Source of the DNA: a virus
Length of the DNA stretch: 64,000 nucleotides
Strand: one strand, 5' to 3'
Virus record (IMG/VR): IMGVR_UViG_3300045996_000876
Span: 1 to 64,000 of that record
Made by a program: the position numbers and the translations under genes. The notes below the pieces were generated by a model. That model was not told where the DNA came from, made no database searches, and worked only from the letters and a program-made list of their open reading frames with translations. How positions within the stretch are numbered: position 1 is the first letter of the stretch; each line of letters begins with the position of its first letter. This document shows, in pieces, positions 14,569 to 21,630 of this stretch.

Positions 14569-15967
14569 ATCCCTCTCAGCAGACGAGCTACTGGAGCTCA
14601 CCGACCCGTACGCGTACCACATGCGTTCGGAGGCGCACGAGAACAAGATACCCGTCCAGATCGACCCGGAGACGGGCTGGCGGTATACGTTCCGCGATAT
14701 CGGGATGACCCGGAACGCGGCGCAGGAGAACACCAAGGAGATGAAAGTCTACTTGGACCCGCTGCCCCACGTCGTGCTGGACCAGAACGTACCGCTGCGT
14801 GGCTGGTATAAGTCGAAGGTGGAAAAACCGGGAGTGCGGGAACGTCCGTGCTACACGGAAGCGATCCTGACGCAGCCTTATGGCGGCTTCTGTCATGTGG
14901 GCTGCGGCTTCTGCTACATCAACAACGGCGTGCGCGGTTATCGCGGGCAGGGTATCTCTACCGTTGACCCGTTCTACGGTCAGAAAGCGCGTCGCCAGAT
15001 TGAGAAGATGCGGATGGGTGCGGCCGTCTATATGAGCTCCTTCATCGACCCGTTCATGGAGTTGGAAGAGCACTACCACAACACCCAGAACACCGCCCAG
15101 GCAGCCGTGGATCACGGGCTGCCCATCTTCTTCCTGACCCGCAAGATCGTACCGGGCTGGGCGTACGATCTGCTCAAGGCTTCTCCGTACTCTTACCAGC
15201 AATTCTCGATCAACACCTGTAACCCCGACGATTGGAAGCGGCTCTCTCCACGTGCCGCGACTCTCCCGGAGATGATTGAGCAGGTACGGGAGATGAAGCG
15301 TCACGGCATCTATGTCTCCATCCAGGTCAACCCGATTGTTGCCGGGATAGTCTCCAACGACGACATCGTGGAGTTGATCCATATGCTCGCCCAGGCGGGA
15401 GCGGATCACCTGATCTTTAAGTTTGTGGAGATTGTCTACCCGTCGGTTCCCGGGATGGTTGCCCAGATGAAAGCTCGCTTCGGAGACGAGCGTGGGAGCA
15501 AGTTCGAAGCTCTCTTCTGTGACAACATCGGCGGCGTCAAGACCATCGCGGAGAGCTACCGCAAGGATGCTCTGGACCGCTTCGTCAAGGAGACGAAGAA
15601 GGCGGGCGTGACGATGGGTGTCTGCTATGAGTACGAATATGAGCGGGACAGCCAAGGGAATATTCTCAACTCCACCGGCAAGACGATGGGTGCGAAGTAT
15701 CTCACGGCTGATCAGTGCCATGGTCACCGTGTTCCGATGCATTTCCGGGAGTCGCTGGAGACGCAGTTCACACCGTTCGAAGAATGCCCGCCAAGTGGTT
15801 GTCTTACTTGCGGCGACCAACACGGCGGAGATAACAAGGTGCCTTGCGGGAATACTTCTCTTGGGCGAGCATCCGCTATGCTGCCTGGTGATTACAACGT
15901 CCAGTACCAGACCCTCACCATTGGTGGCCGCTCCGCCGCAGTCGGTTCCGTTCCCGCTCCTGAGTGA
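14561..15967 (+). CDS. Radical SAM enzyme of the hypermodification cassette, 468 aa
   Basis: CHVGCGFC places Cys111, Cys115 and Cys118 as the CxxxCxxC ligands of a radical-SAM [4Fe-4S] cluster. The barrel that follows includes YMSSFIDPF and a spore photoproduct lyase-like layout. A C-terminal Cys set (ECPPSGCLTCGDQ...VPCG) could bind a second metal or cluster. In phage M6-type thymidine hypermodification a radical SAM protein rearranges the glycyl adduct on thymine, and this gene is a good candidate for that step. RBS AGAGGAGACACTG. Confidence 0.85.
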   Translation: MDKSLSADELLELTDPYAYHMRSEAHENKIPVQIDPETGWRYTFRDIGMTRNAAQENTKEMKVYLDPLPHVVLDQNVPLRGWYKSKVEKPGVRERPCYTEAILTQPYGGFCHVGCGFCYINNGVRGYRGQGISTVDPFYGQKARRQIEKMRMGAAVYMSSFIDPFMELEEHYHNTQNTAQAAVDHGLPIFFLTRKIVPGWAYDLLKASPYSYQQFSINTCNPDDWKRLSPRAATLPEMIEQVREMKRHGIYVSIQVNPIVAGIVSNDDIVELIHMLAQAGADHLIFKFVEIVYPSVPGMVAQMKARFGDERGSKFEALFCDNIGGVKTIAESYRKDALDRFVKETKKAGVTMGVCYEYEYERDSQGNILNSTGKTMGAKYLTADQCHGHRVPMHFRESLETQFTPFEECPPSGCLTCGDQHGGDNKVPCGNTSLGRASAMLPGDYNVQYQTLTIGGRSAAVGSVPAPE

Positions 15968-15974
15968 GATCATT

Positions 15975-16211
15975 ATGACGATACGTCCGACACTCGCTGT
16001 GAAGATGAAACGCGGGAAAGGTCGCCAGACGCGATATTACGGCAGGGTATACCCGGTGGTCCTGTCGAGCACAACCTGCCCACCAGTCCCTAAACTCGTG
16101 CGCACGCTCTGCTCTTGCTGGACCAAGACTTTTCCTCCTATTCTCCCGGCTCCGAACGATGGCGTGAAGGCGCGGTGTCGCGGTCCGCCCGGTTCTCCTC
16201 CCTTGTCTTGA
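15975..16211 (+). CDS. Hypothetical Pro/Arg-rich protein, 78 aa
   Basis: Starts seven bases after the radical SAM stop with only a weak RBS (GAGTGAGATCATT). Basic N-terminus (KMKRGKGRQTRYYG), Pro-rich remainder and four Cys (TTC, LCSC, RC). Composition is unlike its neighbours, and part of it could be non-coding. No function assigned. Confidence 0.45.
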   Translation: MTIRPTLAVKMKRGKGRQTRYYGRVYPVVLSSTTCPPVPKLVRTLCSCWTKTFPPILPAPNDGVKARCRGPPGSPPLS

Positions 16212-16223
16212 ACTCGTTGGTTA

Positions 16224-16263
16224 GCGGCGGGCAGCTTGGCTGTAGGTTCAAACCACCCGCCGC
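16224..16263 (+). other. 8-bp hairpin with T-loop-like apex before the sigma gene
   Basis: GCGGCGGG (16224-16231) pairs with CCCGCCGC (16256-16263). The loop contains CAGC-TTG-GCTG and GGTTCAAACC, reminiscent of a tRNA T-loop, but without a proper T-stem. It lies 12 bases before the sigma-factor ATG, replacing a normal RBS spacer, so it may control that gene. Confidence 0.5.
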
Positions 16264-16274
16264 GCTTAACAACT

Positions 16275-16823
16275 ATGACAAATGAACTCTTTGAACAATA
16301 CCTCGTCTCCAAGCGAGGGTATGCGTGGGCTATTGCCCGCAACTACTTCGCGGATGAGAGCACCCGCCAAGATGCCGTCCAAGAGGCGAGTCTTGCGGCG
16401 TGGCGGAGTCGCGAGCAGTTCAACGGGAGCGAAGCAGCGTTCAAAGCCTGGTTCGGGCGGATCACCGTCAATACGTGCCTGCTTATACTCCGCCCGCGCA
16501 AGAACGGAGAGCACCGGTGGAGTAGCTTCCCGACCACCATGGGTGGAGCGATCTATGAGCTCACCCAGCTGATCGAGGACACCACAGACACCCCACTACC
16601 CGGCAGGGCCCAGCAAGCTATCAGTTCCCTCCGCCCGGAGGACAGAGACCTCTTGCTGGACGTATACGGGCTGGAGATACCAAGAGACGTTCTGGCAGAG
16701 CGGATGAAGCTGAACCGCTTGGCTCTCCAGACAAGGATTATCAAAGCAGTTCAGCGTTTTAGGAGATTGTATGGCCAAGACCAAGGACAAGCGATTCCGG
16801 ATGATCCCGGTAGGGATGATTGA
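16275..16823 (+). CDS. Sigma-70 family (ECF-like) RNA polymerase sigma factor, 182 aa
   Basis: Residues about 25-75 (ESTRQDAVQEASLAAW...FKAWFGRITVNTC) match sigma region 2. Residues about 120-165 (LRPEDRDLLLDVYGLEIPR...MKLNRLALQTRI) match region 4 with its HTH. Two-domain architecture and size fit ECF sigma factors. It could redirect host RNA polymerase to phage middle or late genes. No anti-sigma gene is evident. No good RBS is seen; the hairpin at 16224-16263 lies directly upstream, and the 3' end overlaps the next gene. Confidence 0.8.
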   Translation: MTNELFEQYLVSKRGYAWAIARNYFADESTRQDAVQEASLAAWRSREQFNGSEAAFKAWFGRITVNTCLLILRPRKNGEHRWSSFPTTMGGAIYELTQLIEDTTDTPLPGRAQQAISSLRPEDRDLLLDVYGLEIPRDVLAERMKLNRLALQTRIIKAVQRFRRLYGQDQGQAIPDDPGRDD

Positions 16824-17130
16824 CCGCGACTTCATGGCCCTGACCCCGGGAGTCTTCACTCAGACCTTCAAGCCCGACGTTCAGGAGGGAGATATCGCGG
16901 TGTTCGTCTGCGGTGCGGACGAGACCGTGGTGGCCCTGGGCGTCGTCCGGGAGATTGAAGACGGCAACGGGAACAAGCGTGGCCTGACCGGCAAAGACGC
17001 GGAGCGGTTCAAGGTCCACTTTGACCCCGTGACCCGGATGGAGTTTGGACCGGTTCCGCACCCCGTACCCACGCCGGAGCGGGTACCGGAGCGGCGGGTA
17101 CACCGGGTTGGCTCGCGGCGCAAATCCTAG
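16771..17130 (+). CDS. Hypothetical protein, 119 aa
   Basis: RBS TTAGGAGATTGT; it starts inside the last 53 bases of the sigma gene. The N-terminal two thirds look like a small beta-rich domain (GDIAVFVCGADETVVALGVVREI) and the C-terminus is Pro/Arg-rich (PVPTPERVPERRVHR). Role unknown; translational overlap with the sigma factor suggests they are made together, so a partner of the sigma factor is possible. Confidence 0.6.
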   Translation: MAKTKDKRFRMIPVGMIDRDFMALTPGVFTQTFKPDVQEGDIAVFVCGADETVVALGVVREIEDGNGNKRGLTGKDAERFKVHFDPVTRMEFGPVPHPVPTPERVPERRVHRVGSRRKS

Positions 17131-17217
17131 CACTCTAGGCGTGGCCGGAGGAGCGAAGCTGGCCCGATATCCAGCCGCTCTCCCGCCCGTCGCAGGGAAG
17201 GGCAGCGAGGTGAACCG

Positions 17218-17484
17218 ATGATATTGAAGATTCTCGATATATCGCCCGGCTCCGACGTTCGGAGAGCGATTGATGCGATATGGGACAACGACGTGGATGT
17301 GGTGTACGGGCGTCCGAACCTTTTCATGGTCAACGGGGAGTTATACCGTGACTGGGAAGAGGCAGTAGGAGGTCGGGTGTTGATCCCGAAGGGCCATAAC
17401 CACGACGTGCTCTACAAACACGTGGTCGCTACCGTCGGCAAAGAAGGTAGCGAATACAAGACAGTGAAGGTCACGAAGCTATGA
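17218..17484 (+). CDS. Hypothetical protein, 88 aa
   Basis: RBS CGAGGTGAACCG. Small alpha/beta protein (ILKILDISPGSDVRRAIDAIWDND) with a C-terminal beta segment. It overlaps the next gene by 4 bases. No family recognised. Confidence 0.6.
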   Translation: MILKILDISPGSDVRRAIDAIWDNDVDVVYGRPNLFMVNGELYRDWEEAVGGRVLIPKGHNHDVLYKHVVATVGKEGSEYKTVKVTKL

Positions 17485-17939
17485 GCATCTATAAGACAAT
17501 GTACATCGCCGCGAGCTTTCCCAAGAAGGCGGAGATGAGGGTACTGCGCAACCAGATCCATGCGCATACTCCCGTCCAGGTCAAAGCAAATTGGCTCGAT
17601 GGAGCCCACGACGGCTACGGCAACAAGCCGGAGTATGCGGTGGACGATGCGAACCAAGTGCTAGCGGCGGATATCGTCCTGATCTGTACGGGTGATACGA
17701 TGACGCGCGGAGGTCGTCATACGGAGTTGGGCATCGCGATTGCCTACAACATGATGATCCACGCGATGAACGCAGACCCGGAGGTTGGCGACAAGCTCCC
17801 GAAGAAGCTGATTATTCTGTACAACCCCGCTGCGGCTAGTCGGGATGGGTGTAACGAGCAGGTGTTCCACTCCCACCCGGAGGTCGGTCTGCGGGTCAAC
17901 AGCAAAGACGCGTTGATGTCGTTTCTCTCCTCGTGCTAA
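17481..17939 (+). CDS. Nucleoside 2-deoxyribosyltransferase-like protein, 152 aa
   Basis: MYIAASFPKKAEM at the start, AVDDANQVLAADIVLICTG in the middle and GGRHTELGIAIAYN are the layout of the nucleoside 2-deoxyribosyltransferase family, with the Glu of HTEL a candidate nucleophile. The family moves deoxyribose between bases or hydrolyses deoxynucleotides. Near a hypermodification cassette it might act on modified or unwanted nucleotides; this is inference. Confidence 0.75.
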   Translation: MSIYKTMYIAASFPKKAEMRVLRNQIHAHTPVQVKANWLDGAHDGYGNKPEYAVDDANQVLAADIVLICTGDTMTRGGRHTELGIAIAYNMMIHAMNADPEVGDKLPKKLIILYNPAAASRDGCNEQVFHSHPEVGLRVNSKDALMSFLSSC

Positions 17940-17949
17940 CGGAGTAGGC

Positions 17950-18210
17950 GTGATCATCTACGATTACCCGGAAGCGTATGAAGTCGAAGCAGTCTTAGTC
18001 ACTCCAACGGGCGGGGAGCTTCGGTATGCTGTCTCTCCGTATGGAGAGCGGTTAGTGGTTCTCTGGTGCGAGGTATTTACCTATGAAGTCAGTCAGTATT
18101 ATTACGGGCAACGAATCGAAGCTGCTTGGGAATGCTCCACTGCTTACGATACGGGACTTCCCGGGCTATGTTATCGTGTCGTACGGCGACCTAGGCAACC
18201 TGGGGTGTAA
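17950..18210 (+). CDS. Hypothetical protein, 86 aa
   Basis: GTG start after ACGGAGTAGGC. Beta-rich, with many Tyr (YEVEAVLV...FTYEVSQYYYGQ). The last 128 bases overlap the gene at 18083 in another frame, an unusually long overlap for this genome, so one of the two may have a different start or not be translated. Confidence 0.5.
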   Translation: MIIYDYPEAYEVEAVLVTPTGGELRYAVSPYGERLVVLWCEVFTYEVSQYYYGQRIEAAWECSTAYDTGLPGLCYRVVRRPRQPGV

Positions 18211-18397
18211 CTGCGTATGGCGTACGCGGATGGACTTACCTCCGGAAGAGATTGAGGCACGGGCTAGTGCGGATCACGAGAACCGCGTTGAAGCTTCCGC
18301 ATCTGACTTCCGTAGCTGCCCACGCTGCTTCGGACGCGGTACCCTAACTGGCTCGCTCCGCAAGTGTACCCTCTGCGATGGCCGTGGACGCGTATGA
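18083..18397 (+). CDS. Zinc-ribbon protein with DnaJ-type Cys motifs, 104 aa
   Basis: RBS-like GAGG lies eight bases before the ATG. The C-terminus has CPRCFGRG and CTLCDGRG, paired CxxCxGxG motifs as in the DnaJ zinc domain, preceded by CNCVW. A J-domain protein lies about 1 kb downstream (19312), so the two may co-operate; that is speculative. It overlaps the preceding ORF extensively. Confidence 0.6.
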   Translation: MKSVSIITGNESKLLGNAPLLTIRDFPGYVIVSYGDLGNLGCNCVWRTRMDLPPEEIEARASADHENRVEASASDFRSCPRCFGRGTLTGSLRKCTLCDGRGRV

Positions 18398-18615
18398 CAC
18401 TCCACGTCTACCGTATTGGCTCGGGCGAGGTACTCACCAGCGACGGTTGGCTGGTGGTCCTAACAGGCCGAGTCTTGCTGGCCAAGCGACCGCACGGAGC
18501 GAGTGACTGCGCGCGGTTCTTGGCTGGGCAACAGATCGAAGCTGAGAGAGGGAAGCCCGCATGGGTGTTAGTCTGTCGGTTCAAACGAAGGTACTGGAAG
18601 CGGCCCAAGAGCTAG
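18394..18615 (+). CDS. Hypothetical basic protein, 73 aa
   Basis: ATGA overlap with the previous gene. Beta-rich N-terminal half (EVLTSDGWLVVLTGRVLLAK) and a basic C-terminus (CRFKRRYWKRPKS). It overlaps the next ORF by 55 bases. No family recognised. Confidence 0.5.
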   Translation: MTLHVYRIGSGEVLTSDGWLVVLTGRVLLAKRPHGASDCARFLAGQQIEAERGKPAWVLVCRFKRRYWKRPKS

Positions 18616-18899
18616 ATGAGCTCGTGCGACGGCTCGGGACTGCCTCCAATGCCCAGCAAGACGTATTGGCTTGCGATAGTGACTATCAACTGGGCCTGCT
18701 CCACGCTCTGCTACGGGAGCAGATGAACAGAGTTGTGAGCCGTCTCCCTGTGTACTCCGTGATTATGAACCGTCGGGAGATTCGCCTGTCTCGCGGGATA
18801 GACGCGGGCCATGCGGTTGAAATGTTCCTGAAGATCGCGACGTATAAGAACCTGGGTGCGAGACACGTGATGTGCTGTGAGCACTGGAGAATACAATGA
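18561..18899 (+). CDS. Hypothetical helical protein, 112 aa
   Basis: Starts inside the previous gene. Predominantly helical, with NAQQDVLACDSDYQLGLLHALLREQMNRV, and a C-terminal CCEHW. It overlaps the next gene by 4 bases. Function unknown. Confidence 0.55.
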   Translation: MGVSLSVQTKVLEAAQELDELVRRLGTASNAQQDVLACDSDYQLGLLHALLREQMNRVVSRLPVYSVIMNRREIRLSRGIDAGHAVEMFLKIATYKNLGARHVMCCEHWRIQ

Positions 18900-19321
18900 G
18901 CCGAAGAGAATCTTACCATGCGGCAGTTTGTGCTTGGCTGTATCAGTACGCGGGCCACCCGCACGCCAAGCCCGTGCCGACCATGTTTGGGTTAGATACC
19001 CGGGAAGCGGAGAACATTGAACTCTACGGTGCTGTCATAAAATCGCTCCCCGACCGTTTACGTCCGACACCGAACGTGTTACGATTCTGGGAGAGCTACC
19101 GGGTTGCACAGTGCAAGATAATCCCGACGGCTCCGCTCTCGGATCTGTACCGCACGGCGTTGCTGGGAGCGAACCTGACGTGCCCCTGCCCCATTACGCT
19201 CCGAACAGTAAACAACGAAGATATTATGGCCCTGTCGAAGCGGACCGGGCTCAGTCTCCACGATCTGCTGGCGGCTCGCTCTGAGTGCCAGGTCTGTATG
19301 AGGGTACACAAATGTCGCTGA
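18896..19321 (+). CDS. Hypothetical Cys-containing protein, 141 aa
   Basis: ATGA overlap with the preceding gene. The C-terminal 45 residues carry CPCP and CQVCMRVHKC, a possible zinc knuckle. The N-terminal part is helical (AVCAWLYQYAGHPHAKP). The stop overlaps the J-domain gene start. Confidence 0.55.
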   Translation: MSRRESYHAAVCAWLYQYAGHPHAKPVPTMFGLDTREAENIELYGAVIKSLPDRLRPTPNVLRFWESYRVAQCKIIPTAPLSDLYRTALLGANLTCPCPITLRTVNNEDIMALSKRTGLSLHDLLAARSECQVCMRVHKCR

Positions 19322-19806
19322 ACGATATCCCGGACATAACGTACCCGGACGCGATTGACGCATTGGGCCTGAAAGGAAAGGCACTCACCCCGGAGTCGGT
19401 CAAGACCGCATACCGGATCAGGGCGCAGGAGACGCACCCCGACAAACCCGGAGGGTCTGCGGAGAAGTTCCAGCGCGTCAAGGATGCGTATGAGCTCCTG
19501 AAAGACGTCAGCCCCACGGGGAGGTTCGGCGACAAGTATTCCGCAGATGTGGACTGGTCGAATATGTTCGCAGGCTTTGAGGGACTGTTTGGCGGGCGCA
19601 AGCCATCGGCATCGTCGCTAACGGAAGTCCAGAAGGCGGAGAACCGTGGCGTGGATATCGCGTTGGAGTACCTGAGGCGGGTTGCGTCGCCCAGCAATAC
19701 GGAGCTCATCCGGCTCGTGTCGGAGTATGGGAACGGGAAGGGGTTGAAGACCTCCCAGCTGCTGGAAGCACTGATTATTGAGATCACTAACCGGAAACAC
19801 AAATGA
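19312..19806 (+). CDS. J-domain (DnaJ-like) protein, 164 aa
   Basis: A J-domain occupies residues 10-70 with the HPD tripeptide at 42-44 (THPDKPGGSAEKFQRVKDAYELL). The rest is helical and not G/F-rich or zinc-containing, so it is not a full DnaJ. J-domains activate Hsp70 (DnaK); phages use them in replication or head assembly. The ATG after GAGGGTACACAA is preferred over an upstream in-frame ATG that lies inside the preceding gene. Confidence 0.85.
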   Translation: MSLNDIPDITYPDAIDALGLKGKALTPESVKTAYRIRAQETHPDKPGGSAEKFQRVKDAYELLKDVSPTGRFGDKYSADVDWSNMFAGFEGLFGGRKPSASSLTEVQKAENRGVDIALEYLRRVASPSNTELIRLVSEYGNGKGLKTSQLLEALIIEITNRKHK

Positions 19807-20210
19807 AGAAGCCAGAAGGTATCTTCCAAGAACACTGTATCAACGCGTTCGAACGGTTAGGCGCGAAGGTGTTCAACGTCCACGGCCACTCAATGCAGGC
19901 GAGCGGCTGGCCTGATCTACAAGTGTACCACCCGCGATGGACGGGTCACTTGGAGCTCAAGGTCGATAAGAACACGTGTAGTACGCTCCAGAAGCTAACG
20001 CTGCGAGACCTGCGCCATGTCGGCACCAAGGCTTTCGTACTGAGGCTGGAGCCGGATAAGTCCGTACGGGCGGAGCTTGAGGACTGTACGCTGTTAGCGA
20101 CCCTGCCCGCGAGCGTATGGTTGAAAGACGGGATGGAGCGGACGCTGGCGTTGTTTGATCTGATCGAAGTTGCGAGCGGCGAACTGAGAGACCTGGCGGT
20201 GACAAAATGA
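19803..20210 (+). CDS. VRR-NUC-type endonuclease, 135 aa
   Basis: SGWPDLQVYHP (Asp38) and LELKVDK (Glu51, Lys53) give the GxPD...ExK active site of the PD-(D/E)XK VRR-NUC family, common in phages as small nucleases with Holliday-junction or flap activity. The typical size is about 100-130 residues. A role in recombination or resolving replication intermediates is likely. ATGA overlap with the J-domain gene. Confidence 0.82.
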   Translation: MKKPEGIFQEHCINAFERLGAKVFNVHGHSMQASGWPDLQVYHPRWTGHLELKVDKNTCSTLQKLTLRDLRHVGTKAFVLRLEPDKSVRAELEDCTLLATLPASVWLKDGMERTLALFDLIEVASGELRDLAVTK

Positions 20211-20485
20211 TTGACTTGAAGCTAGCTCGGGTAGGCTTCCACGTGTTCTACCAGACGCGTCATGTAAGCTCTCCGGAGTACGGCGTGATCACGCGGATAG
20301 TTGAAGATAAGGCTTGCGCCTTCGTAGACTACCACGACGGCGGACCGCCCAAGCTCACGTATGTGAAAGACCTTCACTGGCCTCCCTACTATTGTGCGAT
20401 GAATGGCGGCGTTCCGGCAGGCCAGCCGTACTCCTCTGCGGAGGAGCTTATCGTGGCGGGGTTGAAAGGTACGGGTGTGAGATGA
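20207..20485 (+). CDS. Hypothetical protein, 92 aa
   Basis: ATGA overlap at both ends. Beta-rich N-terminal half (VGFHVFYQTRHVSSPEYGVITRIVEDKACAFV reads like a small SH3-like barrel), then YVKDLHWPPYYCAMNGG. The barrel-like GVITRIVEDKACAFVDYH recalls nucleic-acid-binding folds. Function unknown. Confidence 0.6.
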   Translation: MIDLKLARVGFHVFYQTRHVSSPEYGVITRIVEDKACAFVDYHDGGPPKLTYVKDLHWPPYYCAMNGGVPAGQPYSSAEELIVAGLKGTGVR

Positions 20486-21102
20486 ATATGCTATTCGTAG
20501 TCACTGGGCTCTCCCGCTCTGGCTCGTCCCTGATGATGCGCTTGCTGGAGGCGGGCGGTATACCCGTGGTGCGGGATGACCCCGACCTAGTGGATGAGGC
20601 GAATCCCCACGGCTACTATGAGTACAAGCCGATCAATGTTCCCAGTAAGACCGCTAACGTGGCGAGGGAGATACTGCGTGCGCATCGGTTTGCGGCGGTG
20701 AAGCTGCTCGCGCCGCGGGTGAATATACTCCCTCCGGGGCTGGGTGAGTACCGGTTCATCTGGATGCGGCGCAACCCGCATGCGATTATGCTGTCCAAGG
20801 AGAAGGCTGTAAAGCTCTGGGCGGAGAAGCGGTACGTTGAGACGGGTGTATGGGACCATATGCCTGTGAACCGGTCGTACCAAGAGCTAAGTGAGCTGGG
20901 GTATAGCTCGCTGGCCCAGGTCATGGACATCCATACCCGCTCCCGGTTCAGCAAGATTGCCCTGGTCAACTATGAAGACTTGGTATCGACTCCTCACCGT
21001 GTGCTGGCGGACCTGACGGGTACCCTGAGCCTGAACTGGACGCTGGACAGGATCAACTATCTTGCGAAGCTGGTGGACCCAAGCTTGAATAGGAATGGGT
21101 GA
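20482..21102 (+). CDS. Sulfotransferase-like P-loop protein, 206 aa
   Basis: VVTGLSRSGSSLMMRLLEAG (residues 6-25) is the 5'-phosphosulfate-binding loop pattern of the sulfotransferase family. YRFIWMRRNPHAIMLS corresponds to the 3'-phosphate-binding Arg/Ser segment. The reaction would move sulfate from PAPS to an unknown acceptor. In a phage with modified bases the acceptor could be DNA or a surface glycan; neither is shown. ATG 20482 or 20488 could start it. Confidence 0.7.
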   Translation: MNMLFVVTGLSRSGSSLMMRLLEAGGIPVVRDDPDLVDEANPHGYYEYKPINVPSKTANVAREILRAHRFAAVKLLAPRVNILPPGLGEYRFIWMRRNPHAIMLSKEKAVKLWAEKRYVETGVWDHMPVNRSYQELSELGYSSLAQVMDIHTRSRFSKIALVNYEDLVSTPHRVLADLTGTLSLNWTLDRINYLAKLVDPSLNRNG

Positions 21103-21392
21103 TGAACGTACTCACAGTCACGATGATCGGGACGCTGGGCCAGACCAAGATATGGCGACGGACGGACTCTATGGGAGAACGGATGCTGTGTGTCCAGTTC
21201 CTTCCGTTGGGAGCTATGGAGTGGTCCAAGGCTCAAGAGGCGAACTGCCGTGAGCTCTCCGGGCGGATAGGGGAGGTCATGGGAAAGATTCTGACCCGCT
21301 TGGAGGGGGAGAATGTGGGTAGGGCGGTGCCCATCCCGACCCAGCAAGCCTTGCTTAGATTCTTGGCGACGTTGGTTGAAGGCGGGTTATAA
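21102..21392 (+). CDS. Hypothetical protein, 96 aa
   Basis: The start overlaps the previous stop by one base (GTGATG); a GTG three bases earlier is an alternative. A small beta domain is followed by a helical C-terminal half (GRIGEVMGKILTRLEG). It is the last gene before the long hairpin element at 21414. Confidence 0.55.
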   Translation: MNVLTVTMIGTLGQTKIWRRTDSMGERMLCVQFLPLGAMEWSKAQEANCRELSGRIGEVMGKILTRLEGENVGRAVPIPTQQALLRFLATLVEGGL

Positions 21393-21413
21393 CTGGGTGG
21401 TTAGGTAGGCGAT

Positions 21414-21593
21414 CCCGGAGCTATCACTTGTCGAAAAGGTGCTCTCTCTTTCTTAAAATCTCTCCCTCGCGTACGTATAGAAACTCTCTCTTTAGCTGAT
21501 CTTATTTAGATAGATAGATAGATAGATATAGAGAGAATGAGTAGGTTAGTGAGAATATTATAGAGCACCTTTTCGTCATGTGATAGCTCCGGG
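21414..21593 (+). repeat. Long AT-rich hairpin element, copy 1
   Basis: CCCGGAGCTATCAC (21414-21427) pairs with GTGATAGCTCCGGG (21580-21593), and after a 4-base bubble CGAAAAGGTGCTCT (21432-21445) pairs with AGAGCACCTTTTCG (21562-21575). The roughly 116-base apex is AT-rich, with a run of GATA tetranucleotides and several CTCT/AGAG patches. A diverged copy lies at 53729-53908, and the two bracket the late gene module. No coding function is supported in the 238-base spacer 21393-21630. Confidence 0.9.
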
Positions 21594-21630
21594 AATGCTT
21601 AGTTAAATAGTGGTTATATAGGAGACTCAA

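Noticed and set aside
10146-15973. Long minus-strand ORFs opposite the modification genes (for example 10146-11447 and 14588-15973)
   Set aside because: The + strand frames carry clear enzyme motifs and coupled starts; the minus frames have no motifs, no RBS pattern and exist because of GC-rich codon use.
16224-16263. Third tRNA-like element before the sigma gene
   Set aside because: There is a good 8-bp stem and a GGTTCAAACC loop, but no T-stem, D-arm or anticodon arm; it is described as a hairpin only.
21500-21535. GATA tetranucleotide run as a CRISPR or satellite array
   Set aside because: The repeats are 4 bases with no spacers and sit inside the apex of the hairpin element; no CRISPR-like repeat/spacer pattern is present.
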